The notes beneath the pieces are model-generated. The model did not search any database, was not told the DNA's origin, and saw nothing but the letters and a program-made list of their open reading frames with translations. Below, one piece after another: positions 8,188 through 16,413 of a DNA stretch of 39,765 nucleotides; within the stretch, counting starts at the first letter, position 1; the number at the start of each line of letters is the position of its first letter. Origin of the DNA: Pseudomonas cuatrocienegasensis (GTDB taxonomy: Bacteria; Pseudomonadota; Gammaproteobacteria; Pseudomonadales; Pseudomonadaceae); assembly GCF_900110925.1 (NCBI RefSeq), contig NZ_FOFP01000021.1, positions 47,492-87,256 on the forward strand, read 5' to 3'. A program made the position numbers and the translations under genes.

Positions 8188-9816
8188 ATGAACGCCGTAC
8201 TTAAAGTGGAAAACCTCCAAGTAGAGACCGTCGGCGGTAAGCCACGGTCAATCCTCAAGGGCATCTCCTTCGAGATTCATGCCGGCGAAACCCTGTGCCT
8301 GGTTGGCGAAAGCGGCTCAGGCAAGTCGGTGTCCTCGCTGGCCACCATGGATCTACTGCCGCAGGGCGCATTGCGCGCCAGCGGCGGGCGCATCCTGCTC
8401 GATGGCGAAGACCTGCTGCAGGCTTCCCCGGCCCGCCTGGCCGAGCTGCGCGGCAGCCGTATGGCGATGATCTTCCAGGAGCCGATGACCGCGCTCAACC
8501 CGGTGCTGAGCGTCGGCCGGCAGCTGGACGAAGTGCTCGCCCAGCACACCGACGACAACGCCGCCACGCGCCGCCAGCGCGTGCTGGCAGCGCTGGAGCA
8601 GGTGCACCTGCCGGATATCGAGCGCATCTACGCGAGTTATCCACACCAGCTGTCCGGCGGCCAACGCCAGCGCATCATGATCGCCATGGCGCTGCTGCTG
8701 GAACCGCGCCTGCTGATCGCGGATGAGCCGACCACCGCGCTGGACGTCACCACCCAGCACCAGATTCTCAAGCTGATCCGCGAGCTGCAGGAGAAGCACG
8801 GCACGGCGGTGCTGTTCATCACCCATGACATGGGCGTGGTGGCGGACATCGCCGACCGTGTCTGCGTCATGCACCTCGGCACCCTCGTCGAGCAGGGCCC
8901 GCTGCGCGAAGTACTGAGCACCCCGCAACAGGCCTATACACGCGACCTGCTGGCCGCTGTGCCGAGCCTGACGCCACGCGCCCCACGGCCCGCCAGCGGG
9001 CCACGCCTGGTGCTCGACGTGGCCGAACTGCACAAGGTCTACGCCGGGCCACGGCGCCTGTGGTGGCGCAAGCGCAGCAGCACCGCAGCGGTGCAGAACG
9101 TCAGCTTCCAGCTGTATGAAGGCCGCACCCTGGGCATCGTCGGCGAGTCGGGGTCGGGCAAGTCGACCGTGGCGCGATGCGTGATGCGCCTGATCGACCC
9201 GACCTCAGGCGCCATCCGCGTCAGAGGCCAGGACATCTCCGACCTCAGCGCAGCGGCGCTCAAGCCACACCGCCAGCGCATCCAGATGATCTTTCAGGAT
9301 CCCTATCGCTCGCTCAACCCACGCCGCAGCGTTGCCCAGAGCCTGATCGAAGGGCCGATGAACTATGGCGTGCCACGTGAGCAGGCAATGGCCCGCGCCG
9401 CCGAGCTGCTGAGCCTGGTCGGGCTGCCGGAAGATTCTTTGCAGCGCTTCCCGCACCAGTTCTCCGGCGGTCAGCGCCAGCGCATCGCCATCGCCCGCGC
9501 GCTGGCCATGGAGCCCTCGGTGATCGTCGCCGACGAGGCGGTCTCGGCCCTCGATGTTTCGGTACAGGCGCAGGTGCTGGCCCTGCTCGATGATATCCAG
9601 AAACGCCTGGGCATCGCCGTGCTGTTTATCACCCACGACCTGCGTGTGGCCGCGCAGATCTGCGATGACGTGCTGGTGATGCAACGCGGTCAGGTGGTCG
9701 AGTACGGCCCCGCTCAGCAGGTGCTGGGCGCGCCCAAGGCGGACTACACCCGCCAGTTGATCGAGGTCGCCCCCGGTCGCTCCTGGGACTTTGCCGCCTT
9801 CGCCCCGGCCCTGTGA
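8188..9816 (+). CDS. Fused double ATP-binding protein of the peptide-type ABC importer
   Basis: A 542-residue protein with two complete ABC cassettes, corresponding to DppD and DppF joined in one chain (as in YejF or GsiA). Cassette 1 has Walker A GESGSGKS near residues 40-47, signature LSGGQRQR near 155 and DEPTTALD. Cassette 2 has GESGSGKST near 319-327, FSGGQRQR near 425 and DEAVSALD. Both have FITHD switch histidines. All catalytic residues seem present, so it can energise the importer without a separate partner. Each half ends with the oligopeptide-transporter C-terminal extension. A terminator-like hairpin follows directly (9822-9850), before the amidase gene. Confidence 0.96.
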   Translation: MNAVLKVENLQVETVGGKPRSILKGISFEIHAGETLCLVGESGSGKSVSSLATMDLLPQGALRASGGRILLDGEDLLQASPARLAELRGSRMAMIFQEPMTALNPVLSVGRQLDEVLAQHTDDNAATRRQRVLAALEQVHLPDIERIYASYPHQLSGGQRQRIMIAMALLLEPRLLIADEPTTALDVTTQHQILKLIRELQEKHGTAVLFITHDMGVVADIADRVCVMHLGTLVEQGPLREVLSTPQQAYTRDLLAAVPSLTPRAPRPASGPRLVLDVAELHKVYAGPRRLWWRKRSSTAAVQNVSFQLYEGRTLGIVGESGSGKSTVARCVMRLIDPTSGAIRVRGQDISDLSAAALKPHRQRIQMIFQDPYRSLNPRRSVAQSLIEGPMNYGVPREQAMARAAELLSLVGLPEDSLQRFPHQFSGGQRQRIAIARALAMEPSVIVADEAVSALDVSVQAQVLALLDDIQKRLGIAVLFITHDLRVAAQICDDVLVMQRGQVVEYGPAQQVLGAPKADYTRQLIEVAPGRSWDFAAFAPAL

Positions 9817-9821
9817 TGCCA

Positions 9822-9850
9822 CGCGGCGCCAGCGGTGCCGCGCCTTTTTA
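9822..9850 (+). terminator. Intrinsic terminator/attenuator between transporter and enzyme genes
   Basis: CGCGGCGCC (9822-9830) pairs with GGTGCCGCG (9834-9842) over 9 bp with one G-T wobble and a 3-base AGC loop, followed by CCTTTTTA. It has the form of a rho-independent terminator but lies inside what otherwise looks like one operon, so partial read-through into the amidase and dsdA genes, or a separate promoter, is likely. Confidence 0.7.
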
Positions 9851-9873
9851 TTTCGTTTGAAGAGAATCTGCCC

Positions 9874-11364
9874 ATGCAACCCTGCGATCTGAGTGCTCAA
9901 CAGGCGCGCCGCCTGCTGGCAAGCAAGCAACTCTCCGCCGTGGAACTCGCCGATAGCTGCATCGCCCGCGCCGAAGCGGTCAACCCAGCCGTCAACGCCC
10001 TGGTCGCCGACGACTACACGAACATGCGCCAGGCGGCCGTCACCGCGCAACGCGCCATCGACCGCGGCGAAGCGCTCGGCGCCCTGCACGGCCTGCCGCT
10101 GTGCGTAAAGGACATGGTCGACGTCAGCGGCCTGCCGACCACCTTCGGTAGCACGATCTACGCCGACAACATCGCCCGTGGCGACGACCCGATGGTCGCC
10201 CAACTGCGCAGCGCTGGTGCACTGATCATGGCCAAGGCCAACAACCCCGAATGGAGCGCCGGCGGCAATACCCGCAACGCGGTCTACGGGGTGACTGCCA
10301 ACCCCTTCGACCTGACCCGCTCGGCGGCGGGCTCGTCCGGTGGATCGGCGGTAGCTCTGGCCTGTGGCATGGCGCCGCTGGCCACCGGCTCGGACACCGG
10401 CGGCAGCCTGCGCAGCCCGGCCGCCTTCAACGCCGTGGTCGGCTTTCGCGCCACCCCGGGCCTGGTGCCTGGACACAGCCGGCCACTGGGCTTGCTGCCC
10501 ATGTCGATCAACGGGCCGATGGCGCGCACGGTCGGCGATGTCGGCCTGATGCTGTCGTCGATGATTCGCGCTGACCGCCGCGATCCCTGGGTGCCGGTGA
10601 TCGACGGCGCTCTGGCCCACGACGCTGCCGCCTACCGCCAGTTGCCGCCGCTGGACTTGTCCAGCGCCAAGGTCGCGGTGACCAGCGACTTCGGCTTCAC
10701 CCTCACCGAACGCCTGGTGGCCGACAGTTTTGCCGACAAGCTGGCGCGCTTCGCTCATGTCTTCGCCCGGTGCGAGCACACTCACCCGGACTGCAGCGAT
10801 GCCGACGACACTTTCGCGGTGATCCGCGCTCTGGGCTTCTCCGGCCATCACCGCGACCTGCTCTACCGTCACCCGGAGCAGATGGGCCCGAACATCACCG
10901 ACAACATCCGCGAAGGCGAAAGCTACTCGGCCCTCGACGTGGTGCGCGCGCTGGGCCACCAGACCCAGCTGTACCGCCGCTGGCAGGCATTCTTCGAAGA
11001 GCACGACTTCATCCTCGCGCCGACCACCACCATCAGCCCGCGCGACTGGCACGAGCTCTACCCCGAGCAGATCGACGGCCGCCCGACGCAGAGTTACTAC
11101 CACTGGCTGTCGCTGGCGTACGCTTCGACCCTGGCCGGCCATCCCTCGGTGACCCTGCCCGCCGGACGCGACCGCAACGGCATGCCCTTCGGCCTGCAGA
11201 TCATCGGTCGACGCGGCAGCGACCTACAGACCCTGGCCTTCGCCGCCGAGCTGGAAACGCTGTTCGTAGGCGACGCCGAGCTGCGCCGCCCACAAGTGGA
11301 TCTGGACTACCTAACCCGGGCCAGGCCGCTGCGCGAAGCCGAAGGATTCCTCGGTTTCGCCTGA
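9874..11364 (+). CDS. Amidase-signature family hydrolase
   Basis: A 496-residue hydrolase of the amidase signature (AS) family, which cleaves C-N amide bonds to a carboxylate plus ammonia or amine. The Ser-cisSer-Lys triad is visible: Lys79 in LCVKDMVD, cis-Ser at about 154 in GSSGGS, and nucleophile Ser178 in DTGGSLRSP. No signal peptide is seen, so it is cytoplasmic and would act after import. ATG 9874 follows a GAAGAGAA ribosome binding site; an upstream ATG (9835) lies inside the terminator hairpin and is unlikely. Context suggests the substrate is an amide or peptide of D-serine or another hydroxy amino acid, but AS enzymes are too diverse for a firm assignment. Confidence 0.93.
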   Translation: MQPCDLSAQQARRLLASKQLSAVELADSCIARAEAVNPAVNALVADDYTNMRQAAVTAQRAIDRGEALGALHGLPLCVKDMVDVSGLPTTFGSTIYADNIARGDDPMVAQLRSAGALIMAKANNPEWSAGGNTRNAVYGVTANPFDLTRSAAGSSGGSAVALACGMAPLATGSDTGGSLRSPAAFNAVVGFRATPGLVPGHSRPLGLLPMSINGPMARTVGDVGLMLSSMIRADRRDPWVPVIDGALAHDAAAYRQLPPLDLSSAKVAVTSDFGFTLTERLVADSFADKLARFAHVFARCEHTHPDCSDADDTFAVIRALGFSGHHRDLLYRHPEQMGPNITDNIREGESYSALDVVRALGHQTQLYRRWQAFFEEHDFILAPTTTISPRDWHELYPEQIDGRPTQSYYHWLSLAYASTLAGHPSVTLPAGRDRNGMPFGLQIIGRRGSDLQTLAFAAELETLFVGDAELRRPQVDLDYLTRARPLREAEGFLGFA

Positions 11365-11389
11365 GTCAACTTATCCACAGGAGCGGGAC

Positions 11390-12742
11390 ATGACCGATTC
11401 CCCTGAACAACGCTGGTTGGCCGATGCCGCCGCACGCCAAGATGTGCAACTCGAGCGACTACGCGAGGCGCGCGAAACGCTCTGGATCAACCCCTTGCGC
11501 CAAGCTTTCGCCGAGGTACGCAATACGCTGCCGCTGGGTCCTGCGGACATCGAAGACGCCAGCCAGCGTCTGCAGCGCTTCGCCGCCTACTTGCGCACCG
11601 TGTACCCGCAAACCGCCGCCAGCGACGGCATCATCGAATCGCCGCTGCGCTGCATCCCACAGGGTGCACGCACTTTGGCGCAATGGCTAGGCACGGAGGT
11701 GCCGCAGCATCTGTGGATAAAGTGCGACAGCGAACTGCCAATCTCCGGCTCGATCAAGGCCCGCGGCGGCTTCTACGAGGTACTGCTGCACGCCGAGCGC
11801 CTGGCCCTGGAGCATGGCCTGCTACAGCCGGGTGAGGATTACGCCTGCTTCGCCAGCCCGCCCTTTCGCGCGCTGTTCGCCGAACACGCGATCATGGTCG
11901 GCTCCACCGGCAACCTCGGCCTCAGCATCGGCATCCTCAGCGCGCAACTGGGTTTTCGCGTCACCGTGCACATGTCCGCCGACGCCCGCGAATGGAAGAA
12001 GGCGCTGCTGCGCAGCAAGGGCGTGACGGTCATCGAATACGCCTCCGACTACAGCGTGGCCGTGACCCAGGGGCGCGCCGAAGCGGCTAACCTGCCACGC
12101 TGCCACTTCGTCGACGATGAGGATTCCAGCGCGCTGTTCCTGGGCTACGCGGTCGCGGCGCAGCGGCTGCAGGCGCAGTTCCAGGTGCAAGGCGTGACGG
12201 TGGATGCCGCGCATCCATTGATCGTCTACCTGCCCTGTGGCGTCGGCGGCGGCCCCGGTGGCGTGGCCTTCGGCCTCAAGCAGGTGTTCGGCGACGCGGT
12301 ACACTGCTTCTTCGTCGAGCCCACCCACTCGCCGTGCATGTTGCTGGGCATGCACAGCGGCCTGCACAACGGCATCAGCGTGCAGGACATCGGCCTGGAC
12401 AACCTGACCTGCGCCGACGGCCTGGCCGTGGGCCGCGCGTCGGCGTTTGTCGGTAAAGTCATGGAGCCGTTGCTCGATGGTATCTACACGGTGCGTGACG
12501 AGCATCTGTTCGCCTGCCTGGCGCAACTGCGCGACAGCGAGAGCCTGGCGCTGGAGCCTTCAGCCGTGGCCGGCGCCAGCGGCTTCGCGCGCCTCTTGGC
12601 GCAACAGGCCGAACTGCCAACGGAGCTGGCCAGCATCGACCTGATGCGCGATGCCACCCACCTGATCTGGGCCACGGGCGGTAGCATGGTGCCGGAGGCC
12701 GAGAGGCAGGCCTACTACGCGCAAGGCAAAGCCCTGCTGTAG
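11390..12742 (+). CDS. dsdA: D-serine ammonia-lyase (D-serine dehydratase)
   Basis: A 450-residue PLP enzyme of the DsdA family, converting D-serine to pyruvate and ammonia in the cytoplasm. Family marks include LWINP near the N terminus, DIEDASQRLQRFA, GIIESPL, the PLP-lysine motif SGSIKARGG (Lys123), the phosphate-binding loop GSTGNLGLSIG and YLPCGVGGGPGG. Length matches E. coli DsdA. The start has GGAGCGGGAC upstream. Unlike the classical dsdXA arrangement there is no DsdX permease; instead an ABC importer and an amidase precede it. It may feed the released carbon into pyruvate and protect from D-serine toxicity; D-threonine is a possible secondary substrate. Confidence 0.95.
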   Translation: MTDSPEQRWLADAAARQDVQLERLREARETLWINPLRQAFAEVRNTLPLGPADIEDASQRLQRFAAYLRTVYPQTAASDGIIESPLRCIPQGARTLAQWLGTEVPQHLWIKCDSELPISGSIKARGGFYEVLLHAERLALEHGLLQPGEDYACFASPPFRALFAEHAIMVGSTGNLGLSIGILSAQLGFRVTVHMSADAREWKKALLRSKGVTVIEYASDYSVAVTQGRAEAANLPRCHFVDDEDSSALFLGYAVAAQRLQAQFQVQGVTVDAAHPLIVYLPCGVGGGPGGVAFGLKQVFGDAVHCFFVEPTHSPCMLLGMHSGLHNGISVQDIGLDNLTCADGLAVGRASAFVGKVMEPLLDGIYTVRDEHLFACLAQLRDSESLALEPSAVAGASGFARLLAQQAELPTELASIDLMRDATHLIWATGGSMVPEAERQAYYAQGKALL

Positions 12743-12752
12743 ACACGAGCCG

Positions 12753-12787
12753 GGCGCCGCCTGTGCGGATACCGCGCAGGCGGCGCC
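12753..12787 (+). terminator. Strong hairpin after dsdA
   Basis: A 16-bp stem (12753-12768 with 12772-12787, one T-G wobble) and an ATA loop immediately follow the dsdA stop. The downstream T content is poor (CTCTTGGCTTG), so it may be a weak terminator or an RNA-stabilising 3' end. Confidence 0.55.
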
Positions 12788-12831
12788 GCTCTTGGCTTGT
12801 GATGGCGCCAGTGCCCCCCTAGAATGCCGCG

Positions 12832-15033
12832 ATGCAAAACGACCTCGATCAGCGACTCACCTCCCTCAATCCAGCCCAGCACCATGCGGTTACCACGCCG
12901 CCTGGGCATCAGTTGGTGCTGGCCGGTGCCGGCTCCGGCAAGACCCGCGTGCTGGTGCACCGCATTGCGTTCTTGATCCAGCGGCTGGGCGTCTCGCCCC
13001 ACAGCATTCTGTCGGTGACCTTTACCAACAAAGCCGCCGCCGAGATGCGCCACCGCATCGAAGACGTGCTCGGGCAGAGCCCGGCCGGCATGTGGGTTGG
13101 CACCTTCCATGGCCTGGCCCACCGTTTGTTGCGCGCCCATTGGCGCGAGGCCAATCTGGCGGAGAACTTCCAGATTCTCGACTCCGACGACCAGCAGCGC
13201 CTGGTCAAGCGGGTGATTCGCGAGCTGGGCCTGGACGAGCAACGCTGGCCGGCCAAGCAGGCGCAGTGGTTTATCAACGGGCAGAAGGACGAAGGCGTTC
13301 GCCCGCAGGGCATCCAGGCCAGCGGTGATCTGTTCCTGGCGACCATGCGAGGCATCTACGAGGCCTACGAGGCCGCCTGCGCCCGCGCCGGGGTCATCGA
13401 CTTTGCCGAGCTGCTGCTGCGCGCCCTCGACCTGTGGCGCAACAACGCCGGCCTGCTGGAGCACTATCAGAAGCGCTTCCGACACATTCTGGTGGACGAG
13501 TTCCAGGACACCAACGCCGTGCAGTACGCCTGGCTGCGCTACCTGGCCAAAGGCGGCGAGAGCCTGATGGTGGTGGGCGACGACGACCAGTCGATCTACG
13601 GCTGGCGCGGGGCGAAGATCGAGAACATCCAGCAGTTCGACAGCGATTTTGCCGGCGCCGAAATCATCCGCCTGGAGCAGAACTACCGCTCCACGGCGAA
13701 CATCCTCAACGCCGCCAACGCGCTGATCGCCAACAACCAGGGGCGCCTGGGTAAAGAGCTGCGCACCGATGTCGGCGATGGCGATCTGATCAGCCTGTAC
13801 GCCGCCTTCAACGAGCACGACGAAGCGCGCTATGTGGTCGAAACCATCGAGGACGCCCTGCGCAAGGACGGCCTCAAGCGCAGCGAAATTGCCATCCTCT
13901 ACCGCTCCAACGCCCAGTCGCGGGTGCTCGAAGAAGCCCTGCTGCGCGAGAAGATCCCCTACCGCATCTACGGCGGTCAGCGCTTCTTCGAGCGGGCGGA
14001 AATCAAGAACGCCATGGCCTACCTGCGCCTGATCCACCAGCGCCATAACGACGCGGCGCTGGAGCGGGTGATCAACCTGCCGGTGCGTGGCATTGGCGAA
14101 AAAACCGTGGAAACCCTGCGCCAGTTCGCTCGGGCCAATGAGCTGTCGATGTGGGCCGCGCTGCACGAAGCCGTCGGCACCAAGGTGATCGGTGGGCGCG
14201 CCGCCGGGGCGCTGAATGGTTTTGTCGAGCTGATCGACACCCTGGCCCTGAAGGTTGAAGGCCTGCAGCTGCACAGCATGGCGCAGCTGGTCATCGAGCA
14301 ATCCGGCCTGCTCGCCTACCACCGCGACGAAAAAGGCGAGAAGGCCCAGGCACGGGTGGAAAACCTTGAGGAACTGGTCTCTGCCGCCCGCGCGTTTGAC
14401 TCCTACGAAGGCGAAGAAGGCGACGAAGAGCAGACCCCGCTGGGCGCTTTCCTCAGCCACGCCTCCCTGGAGGCCGGCGACACCCAGGCCGCCGAGAACG
14501 AAGACAGCATCCAGTTGATGACCCTGCACAGCGCCAAGGGCCTGGAGTTCCCGCGGGTGTTTTTGGTTGGCATGGAAGAAGGCCTGTTCCCGCACAAGAT
14601 GAGCCTGGAAGAACCCGGCCGCCTGGAAGAGGAACGCCGCCTGGCCTACGTCGGCATCACCCGCGCCATGCGCCACCTGGTGATCAGCTACGCGGAAACC
14701 CGCCGCCTGTATGGCAACGAAACCTACAACAAGGTCTCGCGTTTTGTCCGCGAAGTGCCGGCGCACCTGCTGCAGGAAGTGCGCCTGTCGAACAGCGTCA
14801 CGCGCCCCTACGGCAGCGATAACCGCAGCATGGGCGGCAGCAGCCTGTTCGCCGGCAGCGCCGTACCGGACACCCCGTTCAGCCTCGGCCAGCGCGTGCA
14901 ACATTCGCTGTTCGGCGAAGGCACCATCCTCAACTTCGAGGGTTCCGGGGCGCAAGCACGGGTGCAGGTGAACTTTGAGAACGAAGGCAGCAAGTGGCTG
15001 ATGCTGGCCTACGCCAAGCTGGAAGCACTGTAA
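12832..15033 (+). CDS. uvrD: DNA helicase II UvrD
   Basis: A 733-residue superfamily-1A 3'-5' DNA helicase acting in nucleotide excision and mismatch repair. Motif I (Walker A) AGAGSGKT is at residues 31-38; motif Ia VTFTNKAAAEM, motif II VDEFQDTN, motif III GDDDQSIYGWRGA, motif IV LEQNYRST, motif V MTLHSAKGLEFP and motif VI RRLAYVGITRAM are all intact. The C-terminal region ends with the Tudor-like RNA-polymerase-binding segment (GQRVQHSLFGEGTI). Length is normal for UvrD. It stands alone as a housekeeping gene between the D-serine unit and the TRAP lipoprotein gene, with a palindromic REP element in its 3' flank. Confidence 0.97.
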   Translation: MQNDLDQRLTSLNPAQHHAVTTPPGHQLVLAGAGSGKTRVLVHRIAFLIQRLGVSPHSILSVTFTNKAAAEMRHRIEDVLGQSPAGMWVGTFHGLAHRLLRAHWREANLAENFQILDSDDQQRLVKRVIRELGLDEQRWPAKQAQWFINGQKDEGVRPQGIQASGDLFLATMRGIYEAYEAACARAGVIDFAELLLRALDLWRNNAGLLEHYQKRFRHILVDEFQDTNAVQYAWLRYLAKGGESLMVVGDDDQSIYGWRGAKIENIQQFDSDFAGAEIIRLEQNYRSTANILNAANALIANNQGRLGKELRTDVGDGDLISLYAAFNEHDEARYVVETIEDALRKDGLKRSEIAILYRSNAQSRVLEEALLREKIPYRIYGGQRFFERAEIKNAMAYLRLIHQRHNDAALERVINLPVRGIGEKTVETLRQFARANELSMWAALHEAVGTKVIGGRAAGALNGFVELIDTLALKVEGLQLHSMAQLVIEQSGLLAYHRDEKGEKAQARVENLEELVSAARAFDSYEGEEGDEEQTPLGAFLSHASLEAGDTQAAENEDSIQLMTLHSAKGLEFPRVFLVGMEEGLFPHKMSLEEPGRLEEERRLAYVGITRAMRHLVISYAETRRLYGNETYNKVSRFVREVPAHLLQEVRLSNSVTRPYGSDNRSMGGSSLFAGSAVPDTPFSLGQRVQHSLFGEGTILNFEGSGAQARVQVNFENEGSKWLMLAYAKLEAL

Positions 15034-15044
15034 CAATCTGGCGC

Positions 15045-15091
15045 GTGGGAGGGGCTTTAGCCGCGACAGTCGCCGCTCAAGTGCCTCCCAC
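15045..15091. repeat. REP-type palindrome, copy 1
   Basis: A 47-base imperfect palindrome bounded by GTGGGAGG and CCTCCCAC, with an inner GGCTTTAGCCGCGAC segment. A nearly identical 47-base copy is at 22202-22248. Such REP sequences are dispersed in Pseudomonas intergenic regions. This one lies between uvrD and the TRAP lipoprotein gene. Confidence 0.85.
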
Positions 15092-15124
15092 AGCTGCCGG
15101 CCCCTTAACTCTGGAGACGACTCG

Positions 15125-16222
15125 ATGAACCGCCGTAACCTGTTCGGCGCCGCTATGGCGCTGTTTGCTGCCATCGGCCTGGCCGGCTGCAAGGACGAAA
15201 AAGCTGCTGCCCAGCAAGACGCCAGCGCCGCGCAAGCGCAAAGCTTCCACTGGAAGATGGTCACCGCCTGGCCGAAGAACTACCCCGGCCTGGGCACTGC
15301 TGCCGAGCGCCTGGCCGAACGCGTCGCCACCATGAGCGGCGGCCGCCTGACCATCAAGGTGTATGCCGGTGGTGAACTGGTACCGCCGCTGGAAGTCTTC
15401 GATGCCGTCTCGCGCGGCACCGCCGAACTGGGCCATGGCGCCGCCTATTACTGGAAGGGCAAGGTCAGCACCGCGCAGTTCTTCACCTCCGTGCCGTTCG
15501 GCCTGTCGACCAGCGAAATGAATGCCTGGTTGAGCAAGGGCGGTGGTCAGGCCCTGTGGGATGAAGCTTACGCCCCGTTCGGCGTGAAACCCTTTGTGGT
15601 CGGCAACACCGGCATGCAGATGGGCGGCTGGTTCAACAAGGAAATCAACTCCCTGGATGACCTCAAAGGCCTGAAGATCCGCACCCCGGGCCTGGGCGGC
15701 GAAGTGCTGACCAAGCTCGGCGCGATCACCGTCAACCTGCCGGGCGGCGAGGTGTTCACCTCCCTGCAGACCGGCGCCATCGACGCCACCGACTGGGTCA
15801 GCCCGTATAACGACCAGGCCTTTGGCCTGCAGCAGGCGGCCAAGTATTACTACTACCCCGGCTGGCAGGAGCCGCAAGCGGTGCTGGAGCTGCTGGTCAA
15901 CCAGAAGGCCCTGGACAGCCTGCCTGCCGACCTGCAGGCGATCCTCACCGAGGCCGCGCGTGCCGCCAGCCAGGACATGATGGACGACTACGTCTACCAC
16001 AACGCCATCGCCCTGGAAGAACTGAAGAAAAGCGGCACCCAGCTCAAGCGCTTCCCCGACGAGGTACTGAGCGCGATGCAGCGTGAATCCGACGTCGTAC
16101 TCGGTGAGCTGGCCGCGCAGAGCGAACTCAACGGGCGCATCTGGGCCTCGATGAAAGCCTTCCAGGACCAGGTCAGCCAGATGCACCAGCTGTCCGAGAA
16201 AGAACTCTACAACTGGCGCTGA
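15125..16222 (+). CDS. TRAP transporter substrate-binding lipoprotein (DctP family, TakP-like)
   Basis: A 365-residue solute-binding protein of tripartite (TRAP) transporters. The N terminus MNRRNLFG has twin arginines, then a hydrophobic stretch and lipobox LAGC with Cys22 as the probable acylated residue, so it is likely membrane-anchored. The mature part begins HWKMVTAWPKNYPGLGT and contains YAGGELVPPLEVFDAV, LKGLKIRTPGLGG and GAIDATDWVSPYND, typical of the branch that binds alpha-keto or other organic acids. No DctQ or DctM membrane subunit is adjacent, so it must pair with a distant transporter or act as an orphan binding protein. ATG 15125 follows CTGGAGACG. Confidence 0.93.
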   Translation: MNRRNLFGAAMALFAAIGLAGCKDEKAAAQQDASAAQAQSFHWKMVTAWPKNYPGLGTAAERLAERVATMSGGRLTIKVYAGGELVPPLEVFDAVSRGTAELGHGAAYYWKGKVSTAQFFTSVPFGLSTSEMNAWLSKGGGQALWDEAYAPFGVKPFVVGNTGMQMGGWFNKEINSLDDLKGLKIRTPGLGGEVLTKLGAITVNLPGGEVFTSLQTGAIDATDWVSPYNDQAFGLQQAAKYYYYPGWQEPQAVLELLVNQKALDSLPADLQAILTEAARAASQDMMDDYVYHNAIALEELKKSGTQLKRFPDEVLSAMQRESDVVLGELAAQSELNGRIWASMKAFQDQVSQMHQLSEKELYNWR

Positions 16223-16230
16223 TCCGCCGT

Positions 16231-16251
16231 GGTGCCGGCCCCACCGGCACC
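16231..16251 (+). terminator. Hairpin after the TRAP lipoprotein gene
   Basis: GGTGCCGG (16231-16238) and CCGGCACC (16244-16251) form a perfect 8-bp stem nine bases after the stop. There is no T-run, so it is a terminator-like or 3'-protecting stem only. Confidence 0.5.
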
Positions 16252-16413
16252 GCCCATCGGACCCCGCGCACGGTGCGACGCAGTACGAGTCCAACCTTGC
16301 ATAGCGTCAACCATGCGCTCAGGCAAAAGCTGGATACATTCTCCGGCTGGCCTTGCGCCCCAAAGGCGGGGCAAGATGCCGCGCAAAGTTCCAATCACAA
16401 GAGATGGCCCCTT

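Noticed and set aside
9205..11142. 645-codon minus-strand frame opposite the ATPase and amidase genes
   Set aside because: It crosses two well-supported genes and shows only antisense composition.
12715..15264. 849-codon minus-strand frame opposite uvrD
   Set aside because: uvrD has all helicase motifs on the plus strand; the antisense translation matches no family.
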